DNA of 64,000 bases from Azospirillum sp. TSO22-1 (GCF_003116015.1 NZ_LGQZ01000079.1:62001-126000), one strand, 5' to 3'. Positions 34,180 to 44,922 are shown, counted from the stretch's first letter. Notes: a model not told the origin generated them from the sequence alone. Program-made: numbers and translations.

Positions 34180-35385
34180 TCAGCCGTGCTTAGCGCCGAC
34201 GGCGTGCATGACGGGCAGGGTCTTCACGAAGATCAGGTACAGCAGCACTTCCAGCGCGAAGATGCCGACGGTGACGAAGATCTCGGCCAGCGAGGGGAAA
34301 TAGCTCCACGGGCCGACCGCCGGGATGAAGCCGACGATGTAGACGTTGAGGCGGTAGATGATCCCGCCGAACAGCACCAGCGAGGAGCCGAGGAACAGCG
34401 CCTTGCGTTCCGTCCGGGCCTTCTTCGGCAGCACGACCAGCATGCCGGCGAGGAACAGCGCCGTCTCCACCCAGAACATCAGCGTGCCGTGCGCGCCGAA
34501 CGGGGCGCCGAGCTGGCCGCGCACCGCGAAATCGACGATGCGCAGCACGACGAACACCGCGGTGGTGACCAGCATCAGCTCCGCCACCTTGCGCAGCACC
34601 GCCTTCTCGGTCGGGCGGTTGAAGCACAGGGACGCCATCACCGACTCCCAGACCACCACGCCGAAGCCCATCAGCACGGCGGTGAGCCAGAAGAACACCG
34701 GCAGCAGCTGCGTCTGCCACAGCGGCGAGAGCTTGTGGCCGACGATCACCATCATGGTGCCCAGCGACGACTGGTGCATGGTGGGCAGCAGCACGCCCAG
34801 CGCCACGAAGAGGAACAGCAGGCGGTTCAGCTTGCGCCGGGCGTTCTCCAAGCCGAATCTCTCCAGGAAGGCCGGCGCGAACTCCACGGTCAGGACGATG
34901 GTGTAGGTGGCCACGCACAGGCCGACCTCCAGCATCACCGAGTTGGGCTGCGCGTACCAGGGCAGCAGCAGGTGGTAGAAGTTCCAGTAGCGCCCAAGGT
35001 CGACCAGCACCGCCAGACCGGCGAGGCCGTAGCCGAACAGGCTGGCCAGCACCGCCGGGCGGACCAGCGGGTGGTACTTGCCTTTGTTCATGATGTAGGC
35101 CAGGAAGGCCATGACGTAGCCGGCGCAGCCGAAGGCCGAGCCGATGACCACGTCCACCGCCACCCACATGCCCCAGGGATAGCCGTCGGAGATGTTGGCG
35201 ACCGCGCCCAGGCCGCCCATGAAGCGCTGCGCCATCAGCACGCCGCCGATGGCCACGAAGCCCAGCGCGATCAGGAACGGTTCGGTGATGAGGCGTCCGC
35301 CGATCGGCTTGTGCGGGTTGACCCACGTGGACCCGGAGGGGGCGCCAGGGGAATTTGGCGTCTGGTCGGAAAGGATGCTGCTCAT
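34180..35385 (-). CDS. hybB: Hydrogenase membrane subunit HybB (NrfD-like quinone-reactive protein)
   Basis: The protein has 401 residues and about ten transmembrane helices (for example LIALGFVAIGGVLMAQRFM, GYGLAGLAVLVDLGRYWNFY and VMLEVGLCVATYTIVLTVEF). It belongs to the NrfD/PsrC family and anchors the small-subunit/HybA module while transferring electrons to or from quinone. It has the GYPWGMWVAVDVV sequence typical of HybB. The start is 9 bases after the hybA stop, and 17 bases separate it from the large-subunit gene. Confidence 0.93.
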   Translation of the reverse strand: MSSILSDQTPNSPGAPSGSTWVNPHKPIGGRLITEPFLIALGFVAIGGVLMAQRFMGGLGAVANISDGYPWGMWVAVDVVIGSAFGCAGYVMAFLAYIMNKGKYHPLVRPAVLASLFGYGLAGLAVLVDLGRYWNFYHLLLPWYAQPNSVMLEVGLCVATYTIVLTVEFAPAFLERFGLENARRKLNRLLFLFVALGVLLPTMHQSSLGTMMVIVGHKLSPLWQTQLLPVFFWLTAVLMGFGVVVWESVMASLCFNRPTEKAVLRKVAELMLVTTAVFVVLRIVDFAVRGQLGAPFGAHGTLMFWVETALFLAGMLVVLPKKARTERKALFLGSSLVLFGGIIYRLNVYIVGFIPAVGPWSYFPSLAEIFVTVGIFALEVLLYLIFVKTLPVMHAVGAKHG

Positions 35386-35394
35386 GGCTTCCCC

Positions 35395-36417
35395 TCAATC
35401 CACGTCGTGGTCTTTGGTGTTGCGGTGGGCGAGGTAGACGAGCCCCGCCAGCAGCGTCGCCGGGCCGACCATGCCGGCGTACAGCGTGTGCTGGATGCCC
35501 TCCGACACCGTGGGATAGCCGGTCTCCGGCACGTTGGTCGGCAGGTTCAGCTTGTCGAACGGCACCGCGGAGACCGCGAGGCACTGCGTGCCGCCCAGTT
35601 CCTTCTCGCCGTAGATGTGCTGCTGGTAGGCGACGCGGACCGTCGCCTCGTGGCCGTCGCGCCTGCCGCCGACCTTGCCGGCGATGTCGCCGCGCGGGTA
35701 GTGCGTGCGCTCGCCCGGTTTCAGCGCGACGCGGCGCTTGGCCTCGGCCTTCAGGTCTTCGGTGCGGCCGAACAGCGTGGCGCCGGTCGGGCAGACGTCG
35801 GAGCAGGCCGGCAGCTGGTTCTCCGCCAGCCGGTGCTTGCACAGCTGGCACTTGCGGATCTGGCCGGTGGGCGAGTCGTACTCGTACTTCGGCACGCCGA
35901 ACGGGCAGGACAGCACGCAGTAGCGGCAGCCGATGCAGGCGTCGGGGTTGTAGCTGACGATGCCGGTCCTGGCGTCCTTGGTCATCGCCGTGACCGGGCA
36001 GACCGATACGCAGGACGGGTCGGCGCAGTGCAGGCACTGCCGCTTGATGAAGGCGAAGCCGTCCGTCTCGCGGTCCTTCTCGGCCATCGTGCCGTTCGTG
36101 TAGGCCTTGATGACGTTCAACGTCTTGCCCGACAGCTCGACCGGGGTGTCCCACTCGCCGCCGTTCCAGGCGGTCTGGTCGGGGGCGACCTCGACCGGCA
36201 TGCCGTTGGCGTCCTTGCACGCCTTCACGCAGGCCTTGCAGCCGATGCACAGCGTGCTGTCGTAGAGCAGGCCGACGGCCTCTGCCGGCATCGGCTTGGG
36301 CGGGCGCTGCAGCGCGTTGGCCTCGGGCGCGGCGGCCACGGCCGCGCAGGCCGCCGTGGCCGCCGCGGCGCTGCCGCGGGCCGCCTTGCTGAGGAAATTG
36401 CGGCGGGAGAGGGTCAT
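35395..36417 (-). CDS. hybA: Hydrogenase iron-sulfur protein HybA (Tat-exported)
   Basis: The protein has 340 residues. A Tat leader starts TLSRRNFLSKAARG. Four ferredoxin-type cysteine sets are visible: CIGCKACVKAC, CLHCADPSCVSVCP, CIGCRYCVLSCPFG and CQLCKHRLAENQLPACSDVC. Such proteins carry electrons between the small subunit and HybB. A transmembrane helix near the C-terminus (GPATLLAGLVYLAH) would anchor it. The gene starts 10 bases after the small-subunit stop. Confidence 0.94.
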   Translation of the reverse strand: MTLSRRNFLSKAARGSAAAATAACAAVAAAPEANALQRPPKPMPAEAVGLLYDSTLCIGCKACVKACKDANGMPVEVAPDQTAWNGGEWDTPVELSGKTLNVIKAYTNGTMAEKDRETDGFAFIKRQCLHCADPSCVSVCPVTAMTKDARTGIVSYNPDACIGCRYCVLSCPFGVPKYEYDSPTGQIRKCQLCKHRLAENQLPACSDVCPTGATLFGRTEDLKAEAKRRVALKPGERTHYPRGDIAGKVGGRRDGHEATVRVAYQQHIYGEKELGGTQCLAVSAVPFDKLNLPTNVPETGYPTVSEGIQHTLYAGMVGPATLLAGLVYLAHRNTKDHDVD

Positions 36418-36427
36418 GGCCGTCTCC

Positions 36428-37591
36428 TCACGCGCCGGTCTTCGGGGTATCGTCGGCCTTGTCCTGCTTGCCGAGGCGGCTGGCGATGACCGCGCCCGCG
36501 CCGATGGCGGCGCCGGTGATGCCCGCCACCGCGGCGACCGCGCCGGGGCTGGCGCCGTTGCCCTTCTCCGAGCGCACGTCGGGGTAGGTGTTGGGCGGCG
36601 CCACCGACTTCAGGCTGGCCAGCTCGTGGATCGACTTGGAGAAGCCGACCCCCTTCTCGGTGCAGCCGAAGCAGGGGTGGCCGGTGCCCACCGGCCAGTT
36701 GCCCTGGCCGACGTCGTTGAAGCCGATCGAGGGGCAGTTCGCGTAGGTCTCCGGCCCCTTGCAGCCCAGCTTGTACAGGCAGTAGCCCTGGCGGTGGCCG
36801 TAGTCGCCGAAGTCGATGGCGAAGCGGCCGGCGTCGAAGTGCGGGCGGCGCTCGCAGTTCTCGTGGATCAGGCGGCCGTAGGCGAACTTCGGCCGGCCCT
36901 TGTCGTCCAGTTCCGGCAGCTTGCCGAAGGTGACGAAGTGCAGCACGGTCGAGAGGAAGTTGTAGGGGTTCGGCGGGCAGCCCGGGATGGTGACCACCGG
37001 CTTGCCCTTCAGCACCTCCGGCAGGCCCTTGCACCCCGTGGGGTTGACGCCGGTGGACGGCCAGCCGCCCCACGAGCCGCACGACCCGATGGAGACCACC
37101 GCAGCGGCGCCGGCCGCCACCTCCTGCACCATCTCCAGAACCGTCTGGCCGGCGACCTTGGCGTAGATGCCGTTGTCCTTGGTGGACACCGCGCCGTCCA
37201 GCACCATCAGGTACTTGCCGTGGTTCTCCTGCATCGCCTTCTTCTTCCAGTTCTCGGCCTGGTGGCCGGAACCGACGCTCAGCGTCTCGCAGTACTCCAG
37301 CGAGATCTGCTCGAGGATCAGCGTGTCGAGGCTGGGGTGGTTGGTGCGCAGCAGCGTCTCGGTGCAGCCGGTGCAGGCGGAGCCCGACAGCCAGATCACC
37401 GACGGGCGCTTCGCCGCCCCGGCGGCGGCCTCGGCGATCTTCACGCCCATCGCCGACGGCAGGCCGAGGAACGCCGCCACGCCGGCGCAGTAGTTGATGA
37501 ACTCCCGGCGCGTCAGGCCGCCCAGCGTTCCCTCGTAGCTGTCGAGGTCGCCGAGCTGCTCGGCATCGAGACCCACAAGACCATCCGGCAT
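36428..37591 (-). CDS. [NiFe]-hydrogenase small subunit (HybO/HupS type)
   Basis: The protein has 387 residues from the ATG at 37591 (GGGGGGAAG ribosome-binding site). The Tat signal has TRREFINYCAG at about 27-37 and a hydrophobic stretch to about residue 58. The mature part starts PSVIWLSGSACTGCTETLL, with Cys73 and Cys76 of the proximal cluster. Further cluster cysteines are in SIGSCGSWGG, TIPGCPPNP, HENCERRPHFDAG and HPCFGCTEKG. A C-terminal helix (AAVAGITGAAIGAGAVIASR) anchors the enzyme to the membrane. The Tat leader is long, with 26 residues before the twin arginines. This is the first gene of the cluster, and 266 bases separate it from the next gene upstream. Confidence 0.95.
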   Translation of the reverse strand: MPDGLVGLDAEQLGDLDSYEGTLGGLTRREFINYCAGVAAFLGLPSAMGVKIAEAAAGAAKRPSVIWLSGSACTGCTETLLRTNHPSLDTLILEQISLEYCETLSVGSGHQAENWKKKAMQENHGKYLMVLDGAVSTKDNGIYAKVAGQTVLEMVQEVAAGAAAVVSIGSCGSWGGWPSTGVNPTGCKGLPEVLKGKPVVTIPGCPPNPYNFLSTVLHFVTFGKLPELDDKGRPKFAYGRLIHENCERRPHFDAGRFAIDFGDYGHRQGYCLYKLGCKGPETYANCPSIGFNDVGQGNWPVGTGHPCFGCTEKGVGFSKSIHELASLKSVAPPNTYPDVRSEKGNGASPGAVAAVAGITGAAIGAGAVIASRLGKQDKADDTPKTGA

Positions 37592-37857
37592 GACTTCCCC
37601 CCGAAACGCTGCACAGCCCCGCCGCCCGGTCCGTATGGCGGAACCGGCGAATAGGCATAGTTTGGGTAAGGGTATTGCACCATCCGGGGGTGCTGTCACC
37701 GGTGATTTGTGTCGGGAGGGTTGGTGAACACGAAAGGATCGGTCCGACCAAAGTCGGAAAAAACGTGCTTGGCAATTGCTGCGTGCACGGAAAATGCGCC
37801 GGGGCCGGCACCCGACCGGACGTCGGCCGGGACAAAATGCCGCAGTTGAAGGCGGGC

Positions 37858-38517
37858 TCAGCCGGCCTGCAGCGTGAAGGGATCGGCGAGCCGCACCGGC
37901 CGGCGGGCCAGCCGCACCACCTGCAGGAAGGCCAGCAGCACTACCCCCGCCAATAGCCCCACCAGCAGCGACAGCCAGTGCTGGCGCGCCTCGGCCAGCG
38001 CGGCGGCGCTGCGGACGATCCGCTCGTCGGCGGCGAGGGCCAGGGCGTCCAACTCGTGCGTCAGCGACAGGCGGTTCAGGCGCATCGCTTCGCTGCCCGG
38101 CAGCAGACGGACGTCGTCGAGCCCGCGCTCCGCGGCGACGCGGGCCGCCTCGCGCCGCAGGTGGATGAACTCGGCGACGCGGGCGGCCAGCGCCTCGGCG
38201 CGCTGGCGGTCGTCCGACGCGGTCGCGGCGCCCAATGCCGTGGCGGCGGCGTCGAGCTGGTCCAGCGTGTCGAGGTGGCGGGCCGCGACGTCCGGCCGGC
38301 GCAGCGGGCGGGGGTCTCCGGAGGCGGCGACCAGCGCGCCGACGCGGCCGATCTGCGCGCGCAACGCGGTCGCCGCTTGGGCCGCCGCGAGCTTGCCGTG
38401 CACATCGGTGGCTGCACGGGACGCCAGGGCGCCCGCCGCGGCGATCCCGAGGACGAACAGGAGGAGCAGCCATCTCACCCCCGGCAGCAACCGGCGCGCC
38501 CCGTCAGCCCGCTCCAT
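37858..38517 (-). CDS. Two-helix membrane protein resembling a sensor domain without output
   Basis: The protein has 219 residues from the ATG at 38517; a TTG at 38556 is an alternative start. Transmembrane segments are at about 14-32 and 180-200 (LSLLVGLLAGVVLLAFLQVV). Between them lies a helical periplasmic domain of about 145 residues, rich in Ala, Leu and Arg. That topology matches the sensor half of chemoreceptors and kinases, but only about 18 residues follow the second helix. It is divergent from a PAS histidine kinase that has no membrane segment. I do not recognise the family. A role as membrane input for that kinase is possible but unproven. Confidence 0.68.
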   Translation of the reverse strand: MERADGARRLLPGVRWLLLLFVLGIAAAGALASRAATDVHGKLAAAQAATALRAQIGRVGALVAASGDPRPLRRPDVAARHLDTLDQLDAAATALGAATASDDRQRAEALAARVAEFIHLRREAARVAAERGLDDVRLLPGSEAMRLNRLSLTHELDALALAADERIVRSAAALAEARQHWLSLLVGLLAGVVLLAFLQVVRLARRPVRLADPFTLQAG

Positions 38518-38570
38518 CCCATCACCCCGCTGCAAGGCCGTCAAAACATCAGACAATGTTAACTTTAGTG

Positions 38571-38585
38571 TCGTAACTGTTACGA
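38571..38585. promoter_or_regulatory. Perfect inverted repeat, candidate operator
   Basis: TCGTAAC-T-GTTACGA is a perfect 7-base palindrome with one central base. It lies in an A/T-rich stretch between divergent genes (ends at 38517 and 38708). It fits a dimeric regulator site. No matching regulator gene is adjacent. Confidence 0.45.
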
Positions 38586-38707
38586 GTCAAGAGCCTTCCG
38601 CATGGAATGGTTGCCGATGCCCTTGATTCGGTCGTGCTGCGGCCGGCATACTCGCGGGATACCGGCGCGCGTCCGCCGCGCTCGCCGCCGACGAGGACCG
38701 CGCCGAC

Positions 38708-40420
<1,713 letters not shown>

Positions 40421-40491
40421 TGTGGAATAAAGGCGCGCTGCGCCCGTTCGTCATTGGGACGACCGTCCGCCGCTTCTCCATGTCCGCCGCC

Positions 40492-40779
40492 ATGATGCGA
40501 TCCGCTTCGCTTCGCCTGCTCGCGTCGTTCGCCGTGCTGCTCGCCGGCGGCGCGTTCGCCTTCGACCGCCTGCCGAACGCCTTCGGCCCCGGCGACGCCG
40601 CCAAGGTGTCGGCCCGCGCCACCACCGCCAACCCCGCCTGGGGCAAGTCCGGCACCGGCTACCGCTACGCCTTCGACGGCAAGTGCGACGACCCGCGCTA
40701 TGCCGTCACCACCGGCGCCGCCGATCCCGGCACCGACGATTACGACTGCGCGCGCGTCGGCGGCGGGCTCAAGAAATAA
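40492..40779 (+). CDS. Small secreted protein, function unknown
   Basis: From the ATG at 40492 the protein has 95 residues: a signal peptide (SLRLLASFAVLLAGGAFAF) and about 70 mature residues with two cysteines (GKCDDPRY and YDCARVGG) that could form a disulfide. The frame is open upstream with in-frame starts at 40420 and 40480. No family recognised. The mature part is rich in Gly and Asp (GAADPGTDDYDCARVGGG). Confidence 0.6.
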   Translation: MMRSASLRLLASFAVLLAGGAFAFDRLPNAFGPGDAAKVSARATTANPAWGKSGTGYRYAFDGKCDDPRYAVTTGAADPGTDDYDCARVGGGLKK

Positions 40780-40847
40780 GGGCTGTTGACAGGCGGGCGT
40801 CGGTTGGGTGTCCTGTCGCCCCTTTCCGCAGGCACCCGGAACCCAGC

Positions 40848-41732
40848 ATGCGCCGTCTGCTCGCCGTCCTCGCCGTCTCCGCCGCTTTCCTGTCGCCGGC
40901 CGCCGTGTCCGCGCAGGCCATCGACTGCGCCAGGCCCGCCTCGAAGGTCGAGAAGGCGATCTGCGACGACGGCGCGCTCGCCGGGCTGGACCGGCTGGTC
41001 GCCCGCGGCCTGCGATTCGCGCTGGAGGCCGACCCCGCCGGGGCGGAGGCGCTGCGCGCCGACCACCGGCGCTGGATCGCCGCGCGCGACGCCGCCTACA
41101 CGCAGACCAACGTCCTGCCGCTGATCCGCGCCCACGAGCTGCGGCTGCGCGAGCTGCTGGCCAAGGCCGGCCGGCGCGGGCTGGCCGCCGCCATCGCCGC
41201 CGCCTCGCCGATCGACCCGCTGCGCGAGGCGGGAACGGCGGCGGAGGAGAACGCCGCCTTCGTCGCCTTCGTGCTGACCACGATGTTCCCGCAGCCGCCG
41301 GCGCCGAAGCGTCCGGACGAGGGCGACGTGCTGTCCACCTACGAGCTGTACTCCGGCTTCACGCTGATGGCGCCGCTGTCCGACGGCCGGCTGTTCGTCG
41401 CGGTACCGGACGAGTGCGGCGCCTACCAGTGCGCGGCGATGCCCTTCGTGCTCGACCGCAAGGCCGGCGCGGCGGCGCGCCTCGCGGTGGAGATGCCGGA
41501 CAAGGGCGACGTGCCGCGCAAGGTGCCGACGGCGCTGACCACCGGCACCCTGACCGTGTCGAAGGACATGGTGGACGTCTTCGACCAGGGCCGCGGCGCC
41601 GGCGACTGCGGCACCCACATGCTGTACCGCGTCCAGGCGGACACGATGACCCTGCTGAAGCGCATCGAGAAGCCCGAGTGCGACGGCAAGGAGTGGACGG
41701 AGCGGAACTCCCGGACGAAGGTGTACAAATAA
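40848..41732 (+). CDS. Periplasmic LprI-like (DUF1311-type) protein
   Basis: The protein has 294 residues with a signal peptide ending AVSAQA. The mature N-terminus IDCARPASKVEKAICDDGAL and LRADHRRWIAARDAA match the lysozyme-inhibitor LprI / DUF1311 motif, with two cysteines. Residues 130-294 are an extra domain (LYSGFTLMAPLSDGRLFVAV, DECGAYQCAAMPFVLD) with four more cysteines that I do not recognise. Envelope function probable; direct evidence for lysozyme inhibition is absent. Confidence 0.7.
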   Translation: MRRLLAVLAVSAAFLSPAAVSAQAIDCARPASKVEKAICDDGALAGLDRLVARGLRFALEADPAGAEALRADHRRWIAARDAAYTQTNVLPLIRAHELRLRELLAKAGRRGLAAAIAAASPIDPLREAGTAAEENAAFVAFVLTTMFPQPPAPKRPDEGDVLSTYELYSGFTLMAPLSDGRLFVAVPDECGAYQCAAMPFVLDRKAGAAARLAVEMPDKGDVPRKVPTALTTGTLTVSKDMVDVFDQGRGAGDCGTHMLYRVQADTMTLLKRIEKPECDGKEWTERNSRTKVYK

Positions 41733-41760
41733 TCGTGCCCTCCCTCGCCTCCGGCGGGGG

Positions 41761-41847
41761 CGTGGAGCCGGTGCCGAAGGCAACGTGCGCCGGAGGCGAT
41801 CGTAGGCGGAGCGCGGCCACCCGACTTGCGGGTGGCCGTGGAGGGGA
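41761..41847. repeat. Intergenic repeat, family B (copy 1)
   Basis: This segment begins CGTGGAGCCGGTGCCGAAGG and contains GGCGATCGTAGGCGGA and CCCGACTTGCGGGTGG. It aligns along its whole length with the reverse complement of 51906-51992. It lies just after the LprI-like gene. Confidence 0.8.
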
Positions 41848-41896
41848 CCCACGACGTGGGGAGGGTGGGGGCTACGGCTTTCTGGGCAGACCGTTG

Positions 41897-41933
41897 CCCC
41901 CACCTAACCTCCCCCAGCGGGGCTGGGGGAGGG
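41897..41933. repeat. Half-copy of the palindromic repeat found in hypF
   Basis: CCCCCACCTAACC followed by hairpin CTCCCCCAGC-GGG-GCTGGGGGAG. It corresponds to one arm of the elements at 24859-24945 and 32345-32442 with paired changes in the stem, so the hairpin is kept. Confidence 0.75.
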
Positions 41934-41989
41934 ACTCAAATATCACTCCGCGCCCCCCACTTTCCTTGGACGGCAGCGGGAGACGGGGC

Positions 41990-43702
41990 ATGGCGGTGAG
42001 CCGGGACGATCTCAGGAAGCGCATCGACCAGGCGCTGGGCAACGCCCGGGCGGATCTGGTCATCAAGGACACGCGTTTCCTCAACGTGGTGACCGGCGAG
42101 ACGGCGCACGGTGACATCGCGCTGTGCGGCGACCGCATCGTCGGCACCTACGAAAGCTATGACGGCGTCGAGGAGATCGACGGGCGCGGGCTGACCGTGG
42201 TGCCCGGCTTCATCGACACGCACGTGCACTGCGAATCCACCTGCGTCACGCCGCCCGAGTTCGACCGCTGCGTCCTGCCGCGCGGCACCACCACCGCCAT
42301 CTGCGATCCGCACGAGATCTGCAACGTGCTGGGCGAGCGGGGGCTGCGCTACTTCCTCGACAGCGCGTCCACCATGGCGCTGGACCTGCGGGTGCAGCTG
42401 TCCTCCTGCGTGCCGGCGACCGAGCTGGAGACCTCCGGCGCCAGGCTGGAGGCCGAGGACCTCGTGCGCCACCGCGACGACCCGCGGGTGCTCGGGCTGG
42501 CCGAGTTCATGAACTTCCCCGGCGTGTTCGCCAAGCTGCCGGCGGTGCTCGACAAGCTCGCCGCCTTCGACGGCCGCCTCATCGACGGCCACGCCCCGCT
42601 GATGCACGGGCGGGAGCTGAACGCCTACCTGTCCTGCGGCATCCGCAACTGCCACGAGACGACCAGCGCCGCCGAGGCGATGGAGAAGCTGCGCAAGGGA
42701 ATGCAGGTGCTGATCCGCGACGGCTCGGTGTCGAAGGACGTGCACGCGCTGGCCGAGGTGATCGCGCCGGAGACCTCGCCGTTCCTTGGCTTCTGCACCG
42801 ACGACCGCAACCCCCTCGACATCGCCGAGGAGGGGCACATGGACCACCTGATCCGCGCCGCCATCAAGCTCGGCGCGCCGGTGGCGCACGTCTACCGGGC
42901 GGCGACGTGGTCCGCCGCGCGCGGCTTCGGCCTGTTCGACCGCGGGCTGGTGGCGCCGGGGCAGAAGGCGGACCTCGTGCTGCTCGACGACCTGGAGGAT
43001 TGCGCGGTCAACCGCGTCATCAAGGACGGCCGCGTGGTCACGGCGGAGAGCTTCGCGCACCGCACGGCGGTGGAGCCGGTGGGCTTGCGCTCGGTGAAGC
43101 TCGATCCGGTGACGGCGGCGGACTTCGCGGTGCCCGCCGGCAACGCGACGCAGCCGGTGATCGGCGTGCTGCCCGGCAAGATCCTCACCGAGCGGCTGGC
43201 GCTCGACGTGCCGCGACGCGGCGGGCAGACGGTGGCCGATCCCGAGCGCGACATCCTCAAGGTCTGCGTGCTCTCCCGGCACGGGGTGAACCGCAACATC
43301 GGGCGCGGCTTCGTGCGCGGGTTCGAGATCCGGGAGGGCGCCATCGCGTCCTCGGTCGGGCACGACAGCCACAACGTCTGCGTGGTCGGGGCCGACGACG
43401 GCGACATGGCGGTGGCGGTCAACCGGCTGATCGAGCTGCAGGGCGGCTTCGTCGCCGTGCGCAACGGCCGGGTGCTGGCCGAGCTGGCGCTGCCGCTCGC
43501 CGGGCTGATGAGCCTGGAGCCGTTCGAGGAGGTGGAGCGCCAGCTGCGGACCTTGCGCCGCGCCGTGCGCGAGGGCATGGGCTGCCCGCTGGCCGAGCCG
43601 TTCCTGCAGCTGGCCTTCCTGCCGCTGCCGGTCATCCCGCACCTGAAGATCACCGACCGCGGGCTGGTGGACGTCGACCGGTTCGAACTGGTGGCGGCGT
43701 AA
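41990..43702 (+). CDS. ade: Adenine deaminase
   Basis: The protein has 570 residues. The metal-dependent amidohydrolase converts adenine to hypoxanthine and ammonia. Metal ligands appear in VVPGFIDTHVHCES; further conserved sequence includes DPHEICNVLGERGLRYFL, LIDGHAPLM, HETTSAAEAMEKLRKGMQVL and GFCTDDRNPLDIAEEGHMD. The C-terminal domain ends with FLPLPVIPHLKITDRGLVDV, as in bacterial Ade. The start at 41990 follows the repeat region; the frame is open further upstream but not homologous. Confidence 0.94.
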   Translation: MAVSRDDLRKRIDQALGNARADLVIKDTRFLNVVTGETAHGDIALCGDRIVGTYESYDGVEEIDGRGLTVVPGFIDTHVHCESTCVTPPEFDRCVLPRGTTTAICDPHEICNVLGERGLRYFLDSASTMALDLRVQLSSCVPATELETSGARLEAEDLVRHRDDPRVLGLAEFMNFPGVFAKLPAVLDKLAAFDGRLIDGHAPLMHGRELNAYLSCGIRNCHETTSAAEAMEKLRKGMQVLIRDGSVSKDVHALAEVIAPETSPFLGFCTDDRNPLDIAEEGHMDHLIRAAIKLGAPVAHVYRAATWSAARGFGLFDRGLVAPGQKADLVLLDDLEDCAVNRVIKDGRVVTAESFAHRTAVEPVGLRSVKLDPVTAADFAVPAGNATQPVIGVLPGKILTERLALDVPRRGGQTVADPERDILKVCVLSRHGVNRNIGRGFVRGFEIREGAIASSVGHDSHNVCVVGADDGDMAVAVNRLIELQGGFVAVRNGRVLAELALPLAGLMSLEPFEEVERQLRTLRRAVREGMGCPLAEPFLQLAFLPLPVIPHLKITDRGLVDVDRFELVAA

Positions 43703-43842
43703 CGTTCCCCACCGTTGGGAGAGGGCGCCGCCGGGTTCCGTCTCAGGGGGCGTATCCCCTCCTGCGCTGTTTTCTTCGGGGCCTAAGGGTTCATGCTTCC
43801 TCCGGCAGCGATGTCCGCTGCACGCATGAGGGAGGATTACGC

Positions 43843-44445
43843 ATGACTCCTTTCCGGACGATCCTGTGCCTGTCCACGGTCCTCGCCGCGGCCTCCGCCG
43901 GGGTGCTCGCCCAGGGCGGCGGCCACGGCGCCATGACTCCGAAGACCGACGCGGAGATGATCACCAACGCCCTGTCCGCCGCGCCGCGCGCCGTGGCCGA
44001 GACGGCGACCATCATCGCCATGAACGAGAAGGGCGAGATGCGCACGCTGCGCCCGGGAACGGGCCTCTTCACCTGCATGCCCGACAATCCCATGACGCCC
44101 GGCAACGACCCCATGTGCCTGGACAAGAACGGCATGGCGTGGGCGAAGGCGTGGATGGAGCACGCGGAACCGCCGAAGGGGCAGATCGGCCTCGGCTACA
44201 TGCTGGCCGGCGGCTCCGACGCCAGCAACGACGACCCGTACGCGGCGGCGCCGGCCGCCGGCCACACCTGGGTCGACACCGGCCCGCACGTGATGATCCT
44301 GAACGGCGTCGATTCCATGCAGGGCCACCCGCGCAGCGCCGAGAACCCGCGGGTCCCCTACGTGATGTGGGGCGGCACGCCCTACGCCCACATCATGATG
44401 CCGGTCGGCGACCTCGCGCCGCAGACGGCGGAGACGGCCAAATAG
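43843..44445 (+). CDS. Exported protein of unknown function
   Basis: The protein has 200 residues with a signal peptide ending GVLAQ and a good GGAGG ribosome-binding site. Notable sequences are TIIAMNEKGEMRTLRPGTG, FTCMPDNPMTPGNDPMCLDK and HVMILNGVDSMQGHPR. Two cysteines may pair. Methionine and histidine are frequent, so metal binding is possible. I have seen similar proteins annotated only as hypothetical. The gene stands alone and converges with 44455-44832. Confidence 0.75.
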   Translation: MTPFRTILCLSTVLAAASAGVLAQGGGHGAMTPKTDAEMITNALSAAPRAVAETATIIAMNEKGEMRTLRPGTGLFTCMPDNPMTPGNDPMCLDKNGMAWAKAWMEHAEPPKGQIGLGYMLAGGSDASNDDPYAAAPAAGHTWVDTGPHVMILNGVDSMQGHPRSAENPRVPYVMWGGTPYAHIMMPVGDLAPQTAETAK

Positions 44446-44454
44446 CCGGGGCGC

Positions 44455-44832
44455 CTACAGCACCTTGAAGCAGCGGGCCATCTCCTGGTCCATGATCTGG
44501 CAGGCGTAGCCGTTGTTGAAGGTGAAGCGCGTGCCCTTTGGGTCGGTGCGGCGGGCCGAGACGATGGTGGCGGTGCCGCGCTTGAAGTGCGCCCAGGCCG
44601 AGGAATCCAGATGGATCTGGATGCCGTTGGAGAAGGTGACGCTGCGGTCGCGGCCGATGGCGACGGTCACCCCGGTGTTGAACTTCATGCCGCCGGTCGG
44701 CAGCGGCTCGGCGAACAGGCCGTTGGTGCAGTTCACGCCGTCGGGCTGGACGGTGACGCATTCGTAGGGCTTGGGGTCCGCCGCGGTCAGGACCATGGCG
44801 TAGATCGCGACTTCCAGCACGCTCAAGGGCAT
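44455..44832 (-). CDS. Small conserved protein of unknown function
   Basis: The protein has 125 residues. The start is set by GGGAGGTG four bases before the ATG. It has no clear signal peptide, although residues 4-16 are hydrophobic. Four cysteines occur in YECVTV, VNCTNGL, YACQIMD and RCFKVL. VTFSNGIQIHLDSSAWAHFK looks like beta strands. No function is proposed. Confidence 0.65.
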   Translation of the reverse strand: MPLSVLEVAIYAMVLTAADPKPYECVTVQPDGVNCTNGLFAEPLPTGGMKFNTGVTVAIGRDRSVTFSNGIQIHLDSSAWAHFKRGTATIVSARRTDPKGTRFTFNNGYACQIMDQEMARCFKVL

Positions 44833-44922
44833 GGGGCACCTCCCGTTGCGCCACGCTCAAGGTCTAGGCCGGATTGGTTGCTAAAACAATAATGTACGCG
44901 TTCGACCGTGCGTGGGTCGGCG

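Noticed and set aside
34186-36489. Open frame of 767 codons on the plus strand
   Set aside because: It runs opposite hybB and hybA, which have complete family motifs. Its composition is typical of a G+C-rich shadow.
37592-37857. Possible sigma-54 or FNR site before the hydrogenase genes
   Set aside because: No TGGCAC-N5-TTGCA and no TTGAT-N4-ATCAA could be found. The nearest match had the wrong spacing.
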